Shown here: piece after piece, positions 49,557-58,493 of the stretch
Layout of the letters: every line of letters begins with the position of its first letter
Position numbering within the stretch: position 1 is the first letter of the stretch
NCBI RefSeq assembly: GCF_008520305.1
Contig: NZ_ML703285.1
Coordinates: 100,654 to 164,653 of the forward strand
Origin: Mesorhizobium sp. SARCC-RB16n
GTDB lineage: Bacteria; Pseudomonadota; Alphaproteobacteria; Rhizobiales; Rhizobiaceae
Length of the DNA: 64,000 nucleotides
Direction: 5' to 3'
Position numbers and translations under genes: made by a program
The notes under the pieces: model-generated
Seen by the model: the letters and a program-made list of their open reading frames with translations, nothing else
Databases searched by the model: none
Told to the model about the DNA's origin: nothing

Positions 49557-50459
49557 ATGACAACGGCAATCCTGCAAGGCCACGCCGACTTCGGAGCCGA
49601 GCGCCACCCGACCGATCGCGCGGGTTATCTGCTCGTCGCTTTCTTCGCGCTGCCGTTCTTCCTGTTCAATATCCTTCCGGTGCTGTTCGGCGTCTATGTC
49701 TCGTTCACCCGCTGGAGCATTGTTGGTGCGCCAAGATGGGTCGGACTCGACAATTTTCACAAGGCGTTCGCCGACCAGTGGGTCGCTGTCGCCTTCAAGA
49801 ACGTCTTTCTCTACGGCCTCGTCATCGTACCCTGCGTGACTGGGCTCGGCCTGCTGTTCGCGCTTTACGTGAACAAGCGCTATCCGCTATCTGGCTTGGC
49901 GCGCACGCTCTTTTTCGCCCCTACGGTGGTGTCGGCGACGGTGATCGGGCTTGTATGGGTCTGGATGCTCGACACCCAGTATGGGCTTGTCAACTACTAC
50001 CTGTCCTTTCTCGGTTTCGACGACATCCCCTGGCTCACCTCCACGCGCTGGTCGCTGGTCGGCGTCAGCATTGCTTCGGTGTGGTGGGACCTGGGCCTTG
50101 CCTTCGTGCTGTTCCTGGCTGCCTTGCAGGATATTCCAGGCGAGATCATCGACGCCGCGCGGGTGGACGGCGCCAACCGCTGGGAGCGGTTCAAGCATGT
50201 GATCCTGCCGCATCTGCGACCCGTCATCAGCATGGTGGTGACGCTGCAGTTGATCTCGACGCTGCGCATCTTCAGCCAGGTCTACGTCATGACCAATGGC
50301 GGTCCGGCCAGTTCCTCGTCCTCGCCGATCCACTACATCTACAATCTCGCGATTGTCAGGAACCTGTTCGGTTACGCGGCTGCGGTTTCCCTCATGCTGT
50401 TTGCCCTGATCCTCGCGATTACCGCCGCCCAGCGCTTTCTCCTCAGGGAGCGCGCATGA
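49557..50459 (+). CDS. ABC transporter permease, CUT1 sugar type (MalF/UgpA)
   Basis: Inner-membrane subunit of 300 residues with six predicted helices. The first is AGYLLVAFFALPFFLFNILP. The typical WVGLDNFHKAF segment follows helix 1, and the EAA loop is EIIDAARVDGANRWERFKHVILP. The ATG at 49557 is preferred; an in-frame ATG at 49533 overlaps the second hairpin's flank. The stop overlaps the next permease (ATGA). Confidence 0.9.
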   Translation: MTTAILQGHADFGAERHPTDRAGYLLVAFFALPFFLFNILPVLFGVYVSFTRWSIVGAPRWVGLDNFHKAFADQWVAVAFKNVFLYGLVIVPCVTGLGLLFALYVNKRYPLSGLARTLFFAPTVVSATVIGLVWVWMLDTQYGLVNYYLSFLGFDDIPWLTSTRWSLVGVSIASVWWDLGLAFVLFLAALQDIPGEIIDAARVDGANRWERFKHVILPHLRPVISMVVTLQLISTLRIFSQVYVMTNGGPASSSSSPIHYIYNLAIVRNLFGYAAAVSLMLFALILAITAAQRFLLRERA

Positions 50460-51325
50460 TGACCGCCTGGATCGACGAAAAGCTCGAGGCGCGCGGACTG
50501 GAGCGAGCGGATTTGCTCATCTGGCCGCTCGGCCTGGCCGTTGCCGTGCTCTGGTCATTGCCTTTCGTGTGGATGGTTTCGACGTCGTTCAAGTTTCCAG
50601 GCGATGTCATGACCAAGGACATCGAATGGCTCCCCCACCGCATCACCTTGAACAACTACATCAAGGTCTTCGACTACCCTGTCATACGCTGGGGCTTCAA
50701 CAGCGTCGTGCAGGCGACGGTATCGACGTTCCTTTGCGTTCTGTTCGGTGCGATGGCCGGCTATGCGCTGGCGCGTATGCGGTTTCCGGGCCGCGACACG
50801 CTGTTCTATATCTTCCTGGCCTCGCTGATGATACCCACCGAGGTATCGGTGATCCCGCTGTTGCTTGGCTTCATCAAAATGGGCTGGGCAAGCACCTACC
50901 AGGCCCTCATCCTGCCGTCGATCAGCAACGTCTTCAGCGTCTACATCTTCCGCCAGTTCTTCATGTCGTTCCCCAAGGAACTGGAAGAGGCGGCAAAGAT
51001 GGACGGTGCGGGTCCGTTCAACCTGTTCTTCCGCATCGCATTGCCTCTGGCGCGGGCGCCGGCGATCGCGGCTTCGGTCATTATCTTCACCCTGAACTGG
51101 AACAATTTCCTGTGGCCGCTTCTGGTCACCTTCGACGAATCGATGAAGACGCTTCCAGTCGGCGTGGCAGCCTTCACGCCCGTGGTCGGGACGCGCACGC
51201 AGATCGAGGGATTCAGCGTCGCCATGGCCGCGGTGACGATCCTCAGTATCCCAAGCCTGGCGCTGTTTTGCTTCCTGCAACGCTACTTCATCCAGGGCCT
51301 TTCCCAAGGCAGCGTGAAACAATGA
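50456..51325 (+). CDS. ABC transporter permease, CUT1 sugar type (MalG/UgpE)
   Basis: Partner permease of 289 residues. The N-terminal helix carries the MalG signature LPFVWMVSTSFK. The middle helices include IPTEVSVIPLLLGFIKMGW, and the EAA loop is ELEEAAKMDGAGPFNLFFRI. The C-terminal end RYFIQGLSQGSVKQ is the normal tail for this family. It starts within the stop of the first permease and itself overlaps the aldehyde dehydrogenase start (ATGA). Confidence 0.9.
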   Translation: MMTAWIDEKLEARGLERADLLIWPLGLAVAVLWSLPFVWMVSTSFKFPGDVMTKDIEWLPHRITLNNYIKVFDYPVIRWGFNSVVQATVSTFLCVLFGAMAGYALARMRFPGRDTLFYIFLASLMIPTEVSVIPLLLGFIKMGWASTYQALILPSISNVFSVYIFRQFFMSFPKELEEAAKMDGAGPFNLFFRIALPLARAPAIAASVIIFTLNWNNFLWPLLVTFDESMKTLPVGVAAFTPVVGTRTQIEGFSVAMAAVTILSIPSLALFCFLQRYFIQGLSQGSVKQ

Positions 51326-52791
51326 CCTTGAGAACCTATTCCCGCACCGACCTTATCGATCCTTTGCCGGGCCAGCATTTCATTGACGGCAAATGGCGGA
51401 ATTCCGCCGACGGCCGGACATTTGAAACGATCGATCCCAGCACGGAGGCGGTGCTGGCAATCGTGGCGCGCGGCGATGCCATCGACATCGATGCAGCCGT
51501 CAGGGCCGCGCATCGCGCGCTGCGTGGTGACTGGGGCGGCTTGAGCCCGGCCGATCGCGGACGACTGCTCTTCAGGCTCGCGGAATTGCTGGAATCGGAA
51601 GCCGAGCGATTTGCGCTGCTCGAAACGCTCGATGTCGGCAAGCCGGTGAAGGAGGCGCTCGGCGACATCCGGGGCGTGTGCGCGACGCTGCGTTACAATG
51701 CCGGCGCCGCCGACAAGATGGAGGGGGCGACGATTCCGCTCGGCCGCGATTTCGTCGACTTCACCATGCTGGAGCCGGTCGGCGTGACCGGCCATATCGT
51801 CCCCTGGAATTATCCGCTGGGCATGGTTGCGCGATCGGTCGCGCCGGCACTTGCCGCCGGCTGTACGGTTGTCATCAAGCCCGCCGAGCAATCGCCGCTG
51901 ACGGCGCTGGCCTTCGCCGAACTTTGCCAGAGGGCGGGATTGCCCGACGGCGTGGTGAATGTCGTGGCGGGCTTTGGCGAAGACGCCGGGGCGGCGCTCG
52001 TTTCGCATCCCTTGGTGCGCGGCATCACCTTCACCGGATCGGTCGAGACCGGGCGCAAGATCTATGCCGGCGCGGCACAGGGGCTGAAGCCCGTGGTGCT
52101 CGAACTCGGCGGCAAGAACCCGATGGTTGTATTCGAGGATGCCGATCTGGAAAGGGCCGCCTTCGACGCCCTTGACGGGGCTTTCGGCAACAGCGGCCAG
52201 GTCTGCTCCTCGTCGTCGCGGTTCCTGCTGCATCGATCGATCCGCGAGGAATTCCTCGATCGACTGGCGGCGGGCGCGGCCCGGCTGACCGTCGGCCGAG
52301 GCCTCGACAATTGCGATCTCGGGCCGCTGGTCTCGAAGGAGCAGCATGCCAAGGTACGATCCTACATCGACGAAGGCCGCGCAACGGGAGCGGCCGTGCG
52401 GCTAGGCGGCGGTCGTCCGAAGGGGCTCGAGACCGGCTATTTCGTCGAGCCGACCATCTTCGACGGCGTCGATCCGGCCAGCAGACTGTCCCGCGAAGAG
52501 ATCTTCGGTCCCGTTGCAGTGGCGCTGTCCTTCGACACCGCCGCCGACGCGCTCGCCATGGCCAACGGCCTCGGCTTCGGGCTCGTCGCTGGCGTTTACA
52601 GCCGTGACATCTCGCGCGCTCTGGCATTCGCCCGCGACGTCGAGGCCGGCTCGGTCTGGATAAACGGCTGGTTCATCGGCGGCGTGCAGGCCCCGACCGG
52701 TGGCATCAAGGAAAGCGGAGTCGGCCGTGAGCGCGGATTGCCCGGCATCCGCAACTATTTCAACATCAAGAACATCGGCATCCGACTGTAG
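51322..52791 (+). CDS. NAD(P)-dependent aldehyde dehydrogenase (first of two)
   Basis: A 489-residue ALDH-superfamily enzyme. The catalytic cysteine is C295 (GNSGQVCSSSSR), the general base E261 (VVLELGGKNP), the oxyanion asparagine in HIVPWNYPLG and the cofactor motif FTGSVETG. It resembles betaine-aldehyde and gamma-aminobutyraldehyde dehydrogenases, but in a sugar-transport operon a sugar-derived aldehyde (such as a semialdehyde or lactaldehyde) is more likely. It is coupled to the permease by a 4-base overlap. Confidence 0.9.
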   Translation: MTLRTYSRTDLIDPLPGQHFIDGKWRNSADGRTFETIDPSTEAVLAIVARGDAIDIDAAVRAAHRALRGDWGGLSPADRGRLLFRLAELLESEAERFALLETLDVGKPVKEALGDIRGVCATLRYNAGAADKMEGATIPLGRDFVDFTMLEPVGVTGHIVPWNYPLGMVARSVAPALAAGCTVVIKPAEQSPLTALAFAELCQRAGLPDGVVNVVAGFGEDAGAALVSHPLVRGITFTGSVETGRKIYAGAAQGLKPVVLELGGKNPMVVFEDADLERAAFDALDGAFGNSGQVCSSSSRFLLHRSIREEFLDRLAAGAARLTVGRGLDNCDLGPLVSKEQHAKVRSYIDEGRATGAAVRLGGGRPKGLETGYFVEPTIFDGVDPASRLSREEIFGPVAVALSFDTAADALAMANGLGFGLVAGVYSRDISRALAFARDVEAGSVWINGWFIGGVQAPTGGIKESGVGRERGLPGIRNYFNIKNIGIRL

Positions 52792-52826
52792 GCCGTAAGA
52801 TAAGACCCAAAAGAGGAAATCAGGGA

Positions 52827-54035
52827 ATGACTGTTATGAGAGACGTTGAACACTTCACGATCTTCAAGGATAAGGCGCATTGCGTCAACCAGATCGCGAC
52901 ACGGCTTCTAAAGAACGGCGATATATTGGCGGTGTTCAACGAAGAGCGCTTCCCGTTCCATCACGACAGCGGCCAGACGCTGATGACCCGCTCCAGGGAT
53001 GGCGGCAAGACCTGGAGCCCGCCAAAGGTCGTGCTGCCGTGGTCCGAAACGCAGGGCAACTGGGACTGCGGCATCTGCGAAACGCAGGATGGCACGCTCA
53101 TCGTCAACCTGACCATCACCGGTTTCTTCAAGCGCGGCATCAAGCCTGAACAGCCATCGTGGAGCTCTCATCCCAACACCAAGGAATGGGGCGACTGGAC
53201 CTGGGCCTACAAGACGCAGGCCTGGCTCGGCACCTTCGTCGTCAAGTCGAAGGATGGCGGCGAGACCTGGACCCAGCCCATCCCGGTCAATGTACGCCCG
53301 CTCAAGCATGGCGGCTGCCGCCTCGGCTGCTGGGAGCTGCCGAACGGCTCGCTGCTGATGGGTCTCTACGGGCGTATTCATGGCTATGAGGAAGAGGGTG
53401 AAGGCGAAAGCACGCGCTCGGCGTTGATGCGCTCGGACGATGGCGGCGACAATTGGGAGTATTTCTCGACGCTGGGCTACGACCCGGCCAGCATCATCGA
53501 CTATGAGGAGCCCGGCCTGGTCAGGCTCGCGGACGGCAGGCTGGTCTGCTTCATGCGCACGCATGTCAATCCGACCAGTGACGCCAAGAACATGGTCATG
53601 ATCGTTTCCGAGGATGACGGCTTCAGCTGGACGCCACCGAAGTGGACCAACATCTGGGGCTATCCGCCGGAGCTGATCGCTCTTCAGGATGGCCGCTATC
53701 TGATGGTTTACGGTTATCGCCGGCCGCCTTATGGCGTGCGTGCGATCATTTCGGACGACGGCGTAACCTGGGATGTGAAGAACGAGTTCGTTATTCGCGA
53801 GGGCGGCGTGCCCGGCCAGACCGTGACCGAGACCCCCGGTTCGAGCCGCATGACACCGGCCTCCGGCAAGATCGAGGGCGGTGGTGTCGACTGGAACCAC
53901 CCCGGCATCTACCAGCACATCGGCTATCCCAGCGTCGTACAGACGCAGGACGGCTCGATCGTGTGCTCGTATCACGAATGGAGCGACGATCCGAAGCCGC
54001 TGCAATATGTCCGTTGCACGCGCTTCCGGATCTGA
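52827..54035 (+). CDS. Asp-box (BNR) repeat protein, sialidase-like fold, copy 1
   Basis: A 402-residue beta-propeller-type protein with five Asp-box motifs: SRDGGKTW (56-63), SKDGGETW (141-148), SDDGGDNW (203-210), SEDDGFSW (261-268) and SDDGVTW (309-315). Asp-boxes mark the exo-sialidase six-blade fold. No signal peptide is present, so it should be cytoplasmic, and I do not find the FRIP motif that carries the first catalytic arginine of true sialidases. It may hydrolyse or isomerise an imported glycoside. It is followed after 9 bases by a second such gene. Confidence 0.75.
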   Translation: MTVMRDVEHFTIFKDKAHCVNQIATRLLKNGDILAVFNEERFPFHHDSGQTLMTRSRDGGKTWSPPKVVLPWSETQGNWDCGICETQDGTLIVNLTITGFFKRGIKPEQPSWSSHPNTKEWGDWTWAYKTQAWLGTFVVKSKDGGETWTQPIPVNVRPLKHGGCRLGCWELPNGSLLMGLYGRIHGYEEEGEGESTRSALMRSDDGGDNWEYFSTLGYDPASIIDYEEPGLVRLADGRLVCFMRTHVNPTSDAKNMVMIVSEDDGFSWTPPKWTNIWGYPPELIALQDGRYLMVYGYRRPPYGVRAIISDDGVTWDVKNEFVIREGGVPGQTVTETPGSSRMTPASGKIEGGGVDWNHPGIYQHIGYPSVVQTQDGSIVCSYHEWSDDPKPLQYVRCTRFRI

Positions 54036-54044
54036 GCCCTGAAG

Positions 54045-55229
54045 ATGACATCCGGCGTGGCAGCGTTGATACCTCGAATGGATCATCAGACGGTCCATTG
54101 CGATCCGCATGCATACAGCGCGCATCCGCATCTCGCGGTTGCGGCCAACGACAATTGGCTGCTGGTCTTCACGCAGTCGCGCCGCCGTGCTGGGGTTCTG
54201 CATCCACCGCAGGACCCGCTGTACTGCAACATGCTGATGCGATCGGCGGACGAGGGGAGAAGCTGGTCGGCTCCTTCCGTCGTCCCCGACTTCGGCTGGC
54301 AAGGCGTGGAATGCGCCGGCCTCACCCCGCTGCGTTCGGGCGCTGTGCTGCTGAACCAGTGGCGGTTCGACTGGCATACGCTCGCCTACGCGCAGGCCTA
54401 TCTTGCCCCGGGCGCCTATACAGGGCCGGAGCAACTGATGGGCGCTGAAGCCATGGCCGCCGAACTCCAGGACTGGACGCCGCGAAACTCCACGCTTTCC
54501 GAAAGCTACCCCTGGGCACGCGCTGGCGGGCAGACATGGGTCCATCGTTCGGTAGACGGCGCAAACACCTTCACGGCGTCGGCGCGCATCGACACGTCGC
54601 CTTTCAGCGGCGGCTATGGAATGCGCGGTGGAATCGAGGTCGGCGGCGAAATCATGCTGCCGCTCTGCGATGTACCGAACTATGCCGCGGTCTTCACCGT
54701 ACGGTCGGGCGATGGTGGCCAAAGCTGGTCCAAGCCGCGCCTTGTCGCGGCGGGCGAGGGGCATGCCTTCGAGGAGCCGGCACCCATCCTGCTGCGCGAT
54801 GGACATATCGTCATGCTCCTGCGCGACAACGTCTCGCGCATCCTGCATGTCGTCGGTTCGGCGGATGGCGGTGTCTCATGGAGCGCCCCGTCGCCGACCG
54901 GAATCAAGGACTATCCAGCCGACATGGTGGAACTCGACCACGGCCGCATCGCCTGCGTTGCGGGAAGACGGCGCGCGCCGTTCGGCATCGCGCTCTACAT
55001 CTCCCAAGACAAGGGAAACAGCTGGAATTCGGCCGATCCCTACATGGTCCGCTCGGGCCTTCCCAACCGGGACCTGGGCTATCCGTCGTTGGCGCTGCGC
55101 GCCGACGGCAGTCTCTACGTCGTCTACTACGCGCAGGATTCCCAAGGCATCACAGGTATCCATGCCAGCGTTCTGGTGCCCGACGCTGATGGCTGGCGCC
55201 AGGAAGGACTTGCTTATGGCCAAGGTTGA
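54045..55229 (+). CDS. Asp-box (BNR) repeat protein, sialidase-like fold, copy 2
   Basis: A 394-residue protein with Asp-box-like motifs RSADEGRSW, RSGDGGQSW, GSADGGVSW and SQDKGNSW, and a weak one at RSVDGANTF. An early HPHLAVAANDNWLLVFTQSR strand is typical of the fold. It is clearly different in sequence from copy 1, so the pair is not a recent duplication; a heteromeric pair or two steps on one substrate is possible. There is no signal peptide. An ATG at 54078 is an alternative start. Its last 14 bases overlap the ATPase gene. Confidence 0.72.
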   Translation: MTSGVAALIPRMDHQTVHCDPHAYSAHPHLAVAANDNWLLVFTQSRRRAGVLHPPQDPLYCNMLMRSADEGRSWSAPSVVPDFGWQGVECAGLTPLRSGAVLLNQWRFDWHTLAYAQAYLAPGAYTGPEQLMGAEAMAAELQDWTPRNSTLSESYPWARAGGQTWVHRSVDGANTFTASARIDTSPFSGGYGMRGGIEVGGEIMLPLCDVPNYAAVFTVRSGDGGQSWSKPRLVAAGEGHAFEEPAPILLRDGHIVMLLRDNVSRILHVVGSADGGVSWSAPSPTGIKDYPADMVELDHGRIACVAGRRRAPFGIALYISQDKGNSWNSADPYMVRSGLPNRDLGYPSLALRADGSLYVVYYAQDSQGITGIHASVLVPDADGWRQEGLAYGQG

Positions 55230-56316
55230 GCTATCGGGCGTCTCCAAGAAATATGGCGAGAAGATCATTATCCCAGGCGTCGATCTGACGGTCGAGCATG
55301 GTGAATTCCTGGTCTTCATCGGTCCATCGGGCTGCGGAAAATCGACGTTGCTGCGCATGATCTGCGGCCTGGAGCCGATCAGCGGCGGCTCCGTGGCGAT
55401 CGGCGGCAAGCCGATGCGCGGGGTGCCGCCGGCAAGTCGTGGCGTGGCCATGGTGTTCCAGAGCTATGCACTCTATCCCCACAAGACGGTTGCCGAGAAC
55501 ATGGCCTTCTCCTTGCTGATGCAGGGCATGCCCAAAGCCGAGCGCGACAGGAGGGTCGCCGCCGTCGCCGACACGCTTCAGCTTGGCCCACTGCTGGGGC
55601 GGCTTCCCAAGGAGCTTTCCGGAGGACAGCGCCAGCGCGTGGCGATCGGCCGGGCGATCGTGCGCGAACCCGAAGTGTTCCTGTTCGATGAGCCGCTGTC
55701 GAACCTCGATGCCGAGTTGCGCGTTCAAATGCGGCTCGAACTCGCCAAGCTGCATAGAAGCCTTGGCGCCACGATGATCTATGTCACGCACGATCAAACC
55801 GAGGCGATGACGCTGGCCGACCGGATCGTGGTGTTGCGCGATGGCGTGATCGAGCAGTTCGGAACCCCGGCGCAGATCTACGACGCGCCCTGCAACCGTT
55901 TCGTCGCCGGCTTCATGGGGGCGCCCAAGATGAGTTTCCTCGAGGCCGCGATCGAGAGGCAGGATGGCACGCGCCTGACGCTGCAAATCCCGGGAACCAC
56001 CGGCGGCCTCGAAGTCGACCTAGCGCGCCCGACGGCGCTCTCCGGCAATGTGACCGTCGGCATCAGGCCCGAGCATTTCAACACCCACCGCGCGGCCGGT
56101 CCGCGGCTACGGGCCGTCGTCGAGTTCGTGGAGCGGCTCGGCGGCGAGAGTTTCCTGCATGCGCCGGCGCATCCGGCCGGCGCTCTCATCATGCGCCAGG
56201 GCAACGAGGACGCGAGAACCGTCGGGACGGGACCATGCGAGGTAGGGGTCGATTGGAGCAAGGCGCAGTTGTTCGCCAAGGATGGCAAGACGATTGCGCT
56301 CAAACGGGAACTTTAG
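55216..56316 (+). CDS. ABC transporter ATP-binding protein, CUT1 sugar type (UgpC/MalK)
   Basis: ATPase of 366 residues that powers the CUT1 permeases encoded upstream. Walker A is GPSGCGKST, Q-loop FQSYALYPHKTV, signature LSGGQRQRVAIGRA, Walker B VFLFDEPLSNLD and switch YVTHDQTEAMTLADR. A C-terminal TOBE/OB regulatory domain (from about 240) contains VTVGIRPEHF. It is separated from its permeases by three enzyme genes, an uncommon order. The ATG at 55216 lies inside the end of the preceding gene. Confidence 0.93.
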   Translation: MAKVELSGVSKKYGEKIIIPGVDLTVEHGEFLVFIGPSGCGKSTLLRMICGLEPISGGSVAIGGKPMRGVPPASRGVAMVFQSYALYPHKTVAENMAFSLLMQGMPKAERDRRVAAVADTLQLGPLLGRLPKELSGGQRQRVAIGRAIVREPEVFLFDEPLSNLDAELRVQMRLELAKLHRSLGATMIYVTHDQTEAMTLADRIVVLRDGVIEQFGTPAQIYDAPCNRFVAGFMGAPKMSFLEAAIERQDGTRLTLQIPGTTGGLEVDLARPTALSGNVTVGIRPEHFNTHRAAGPRLRAVVEFVERLGGESFLHAPAHPAGALIMRQGNEDARTVGTGPCEVGVDWSKAQLFAKDGKTIALKREL

Positions 56317-56409
56317 GGTCAGGACCTCCTTCGCGCCGCGTGTCCTACGTGCGCGAGTGAGGGTCAAAGCGAAACACTGGATGGCGCCGGCGCCGGCCCG
56401 CAAGAGGAG

Positions 56410-57378
56410 ATGACCGTGGACTTTGAAAAACTGAAATCGCGGCTGGCTGGATGCTACGTGACGATACCGACGGCATTCGAGGACAGCACCGGCTTTCCGA
56501 TTAATCATCAGGCGATCAGGGCCTATGTGGGCTTTTTGATCGAAAATGGCCTTAACACCGAATACGCCACGCTGCTGGCTGGCGGGGCGGCCGGCGACTT
56601 TTCGACCATGTCGTTCGAAGAGCGGATCGGCGTTGGCGAAACCGTTGTCGACGAAGCACGGGGGCGTGTTCCCCTGGCATTTGGCGGGCAATCGACCAGC
56701 ACGCTGGAACTGGTGCGGCTGGCGCAGGCGGCGCAGTCGATGGAGTTTGATTTCCTGCAGGTCTCGTGCCCGTTCTACTTCACCCATACGGAAGCCGATT
56801 TCGAGGAGTTTGTCATGGCCGCGGCAAAGGCGGCGCCCCGCATCGGCATCATCGTCTACAATACGTTCTGGACGTCGACGAGCCTGTCATTCGGCATGAT
56901 CGATCGTCTGGCCAAGATCGACAATGTCGTCGGCTTGAAATGGGCGACGCCGCGAACCGACGCCATGGAGTTCGAGGACGTCACGTCCAATTTCTCCAAG
57001 CGCTTCACCATCATCGACAACAATCTGTTCTTTCCCTACTCGGCGATGCCGTCGCTGGGCGCGCAAGCCTTCGAGGTGCATCTCTGCAACTATTGGCCGG
57101 AATGGGGAATAAAGCTGATCGATGAGGTCAAGGCGCAGAACTACACCGAGATCGCGCGCATGATGGTGGAGGAGGCCATGCCGTTCTACAAGTTATGGGT
57201 CGAGATCGAGAAAGGCTACACGAGCGGTGACGGCTATCTCGACAAACTGTGCATGGAATTGATCGGGCTGCCGTCGAGCCGCTGCCGCCCGCCGACGCGT
57301 GACATTCGCCAGAACTATCGTGCCAGGACGCTTGACATGATGCGAGCCGCGGGCGTGCCGCGCCTCGTGGCCAACTAG
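56410..57378 (+). CDS. DHDPS/N-acetylneuraminate lyase family aldolase or dehydratase
   Basis: A 322-residue class I TIM-barrel enzyme. The Schiff-base lysine is K177 (VVGLKWATP) and the catalytic tyrosine is Y150 (IIVYNTFW). The carboxylate-binding motif, usually GTTGE, is here GGAAGDFST (58-66). The family covers dihydrodipicolinate synthase, N-acetylneuraminate lyase, KDG aldolase and 5-dehydro-4-deoxyglucarate dehydratase. Context favours a 2-keto-3-deoxy-sugar-acid lyase or dehydratase. Between the MalK-type ATPase and the second transporter. Confidence 0.83.
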   Translation: MTVDFEKLKSRLAGCYVTIPTAFEDSTGFPINHQAIRAYVGFLIENGLNTEYATLLAGGAAGDFSTMSFEERIGVGETVVDEARGRVPLAFGGQSTSTLELVRLAQAAQSMEFDFLQVSCPFYFTHTEADFEEFVMAAAKAAPRIGIIVYNTFWTSTSLSFGMIDRLAKIDNVVGLKWATPRTDAMEFEDVTSNFSKRFTIIDNNLFFPYSAMPSLGAQAFEVHLCNYWPEWGIKLIDEVKAQNYTEIARMMVEEAMPFYKLWVEIEKGYTSGDGYLDKLCMELIGLPSSRCRPPTRDIRQNYRARTLDMMRAAGVPRLVAN

Positions 57379-57429
57379 GAAAGCATAGGGAACATAACAA
57401 GAAGCAACAAACCAACAGGAGCGACTGCT

Positions 57430-58428
57430 ATGACCAATTTCAAGAATTTGATGCTCGGAGCCGTGGCAACCACCATGTTGCTCGTCAGCGCCGCCAAAGC
57501 CGACGACGATGTGAAGCTACGCCTCAACTGGATGTATTACGGCTCCCATGCCGGCTTCGCCCTCGGCAAGGTGAAGGGTTTCTACAAGGATGCCGGGATC
57601 AATCTCGATATTCGTTCAGGCAACGGTTCGGGCTCCGCTCACCGCCTCGTCGCGAATGGCGACAGCGACTTTTCCTATGGCTCGTGCGGATCGATGGTGA
57701 ATCTCGCCTCGCAGGGCGCCGCGCTGATCTCGGTAGCGGTGATCGACGCCATGGGATCGGATGCGATATTGGTTCGCCCCGACGCGGGCATTGCGAAAAT
57801 ATCAGACCTCAAGGGCAAGAAGCTGCTCACCACATCCAATGCCGGCGTCAACACCTTCTTCCCGATTGTCCTTTCCACGGCCGGCCTTGCGTCTTCCGAC
57901 ATCACGCTCACCAACGTGCCCGACGGCGCGCTCGTATCGAGCTATCTGCAAGGTGCCGGCGACACGGTGGGCATGCTTGGCGGCATCGACGACAAGCCGG
58001 CCGAGATCAAGAAGAACGGCGGCGCCGCGCCGGTGGTCTTTCCTTATTCGAGCTATGGCGTGAACCAGATCGGATATTGCATCGTGGCTCGAAAGGAGAT
58101 GGTCGCGAAAAACCCAGACCTCGTAAAACGCTTCGTGCAGGCGACCATCAAGTCCTACAAGGCGGCCGAGGCCAATCCTGATGCCGCGATCGCGGCGATC
58201 GGCGACATCGTCGGCGGAACGATGAACGAGGACGAGGGAAAAGCGCAGGCCCGCGCGGTGCTCGATGTGACGCTCAGCCTTCTCTATTCGGCCGCGAACA
58301 AGGACAAGACCCTCGGCCTCAACGTGCCCTCCGATTGGGAAAGCATGGTGACCCTGATGAAGAAGTACAATGACCTCGACCCCAAGGTCGCGGCCACGCA
58401 GTTCTACACCAACGACTTCGTCAAGTAA
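57430..58428 (+). CDS. ABC transporter substrate-binding protein, NMT1/TauA-SsuA type
   Basis: Periplasmic receptor of 332 residues. The Sec signal is NLMLGAVATTMLLVSAAKA, cut before DDD. The family start is VKLRLNWMYYGSHAGFALGK, then GFYKDAGINLDIRSGNGSG and a SDFSYGSCGSM loop that lines the ligand site. Such receptors bind sulfonates, nitrate, pyrimidine precursors or other small anions. It begins the second ABC transporter of the operon; a stem-loop follows the stop. Confidence 0.87.
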   Translation: MTNFKNLMLGAVATTMLLVSAAKADDDVKLRLNWMYYGSHAGFALGKVKGFYKDAGINLDIRSGNGSGSAHRLVANGDSDFSYGSCGSMVNLASQGAALISVAVIDAMGSDAILVRPDAGIAKISDLKGKKLLTTSNAGVNTFFPIVLSTAGLASSDITLTNVPDGALVSSYLQGAGDTVGMLGGIDDKPAEIKKNGGAAPVVFPYSSYGVNQIGYCIVARKEMVAKNPDLVKRFVQATIKSYKAAEANPDAAIAAIGDIVGGTMNEDEGKAQARAVLDVTLSLLYSAANKDKTLGLNVPSDWESMVTLMKKYNDLDPKVAATQFYTNDFVK

Positions 58429-58435
58429 TCGGCGG

Positions 58436-58462
58436 ACCGGAGTGGCTTGCCGTCACTCCGGT
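58436..58462 (+). terminator. Hairpin after the NMT1/TauA-type receptor gene
   Basis: Perfect 9-base stem ACCGGAGTG / CACTCCGGT with a 9-base loop, 7 bases after the receptor stop and 31 bases before the ATPase start. It is followed by TC-rich sequence without a true T-run, so again more like an mRNA-stabilising or partial terminator. Confidence 0.5.
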
Positions 58463-58493
58463 TCCTCGCGCCGTGCAGTAACAGATTGGACCG

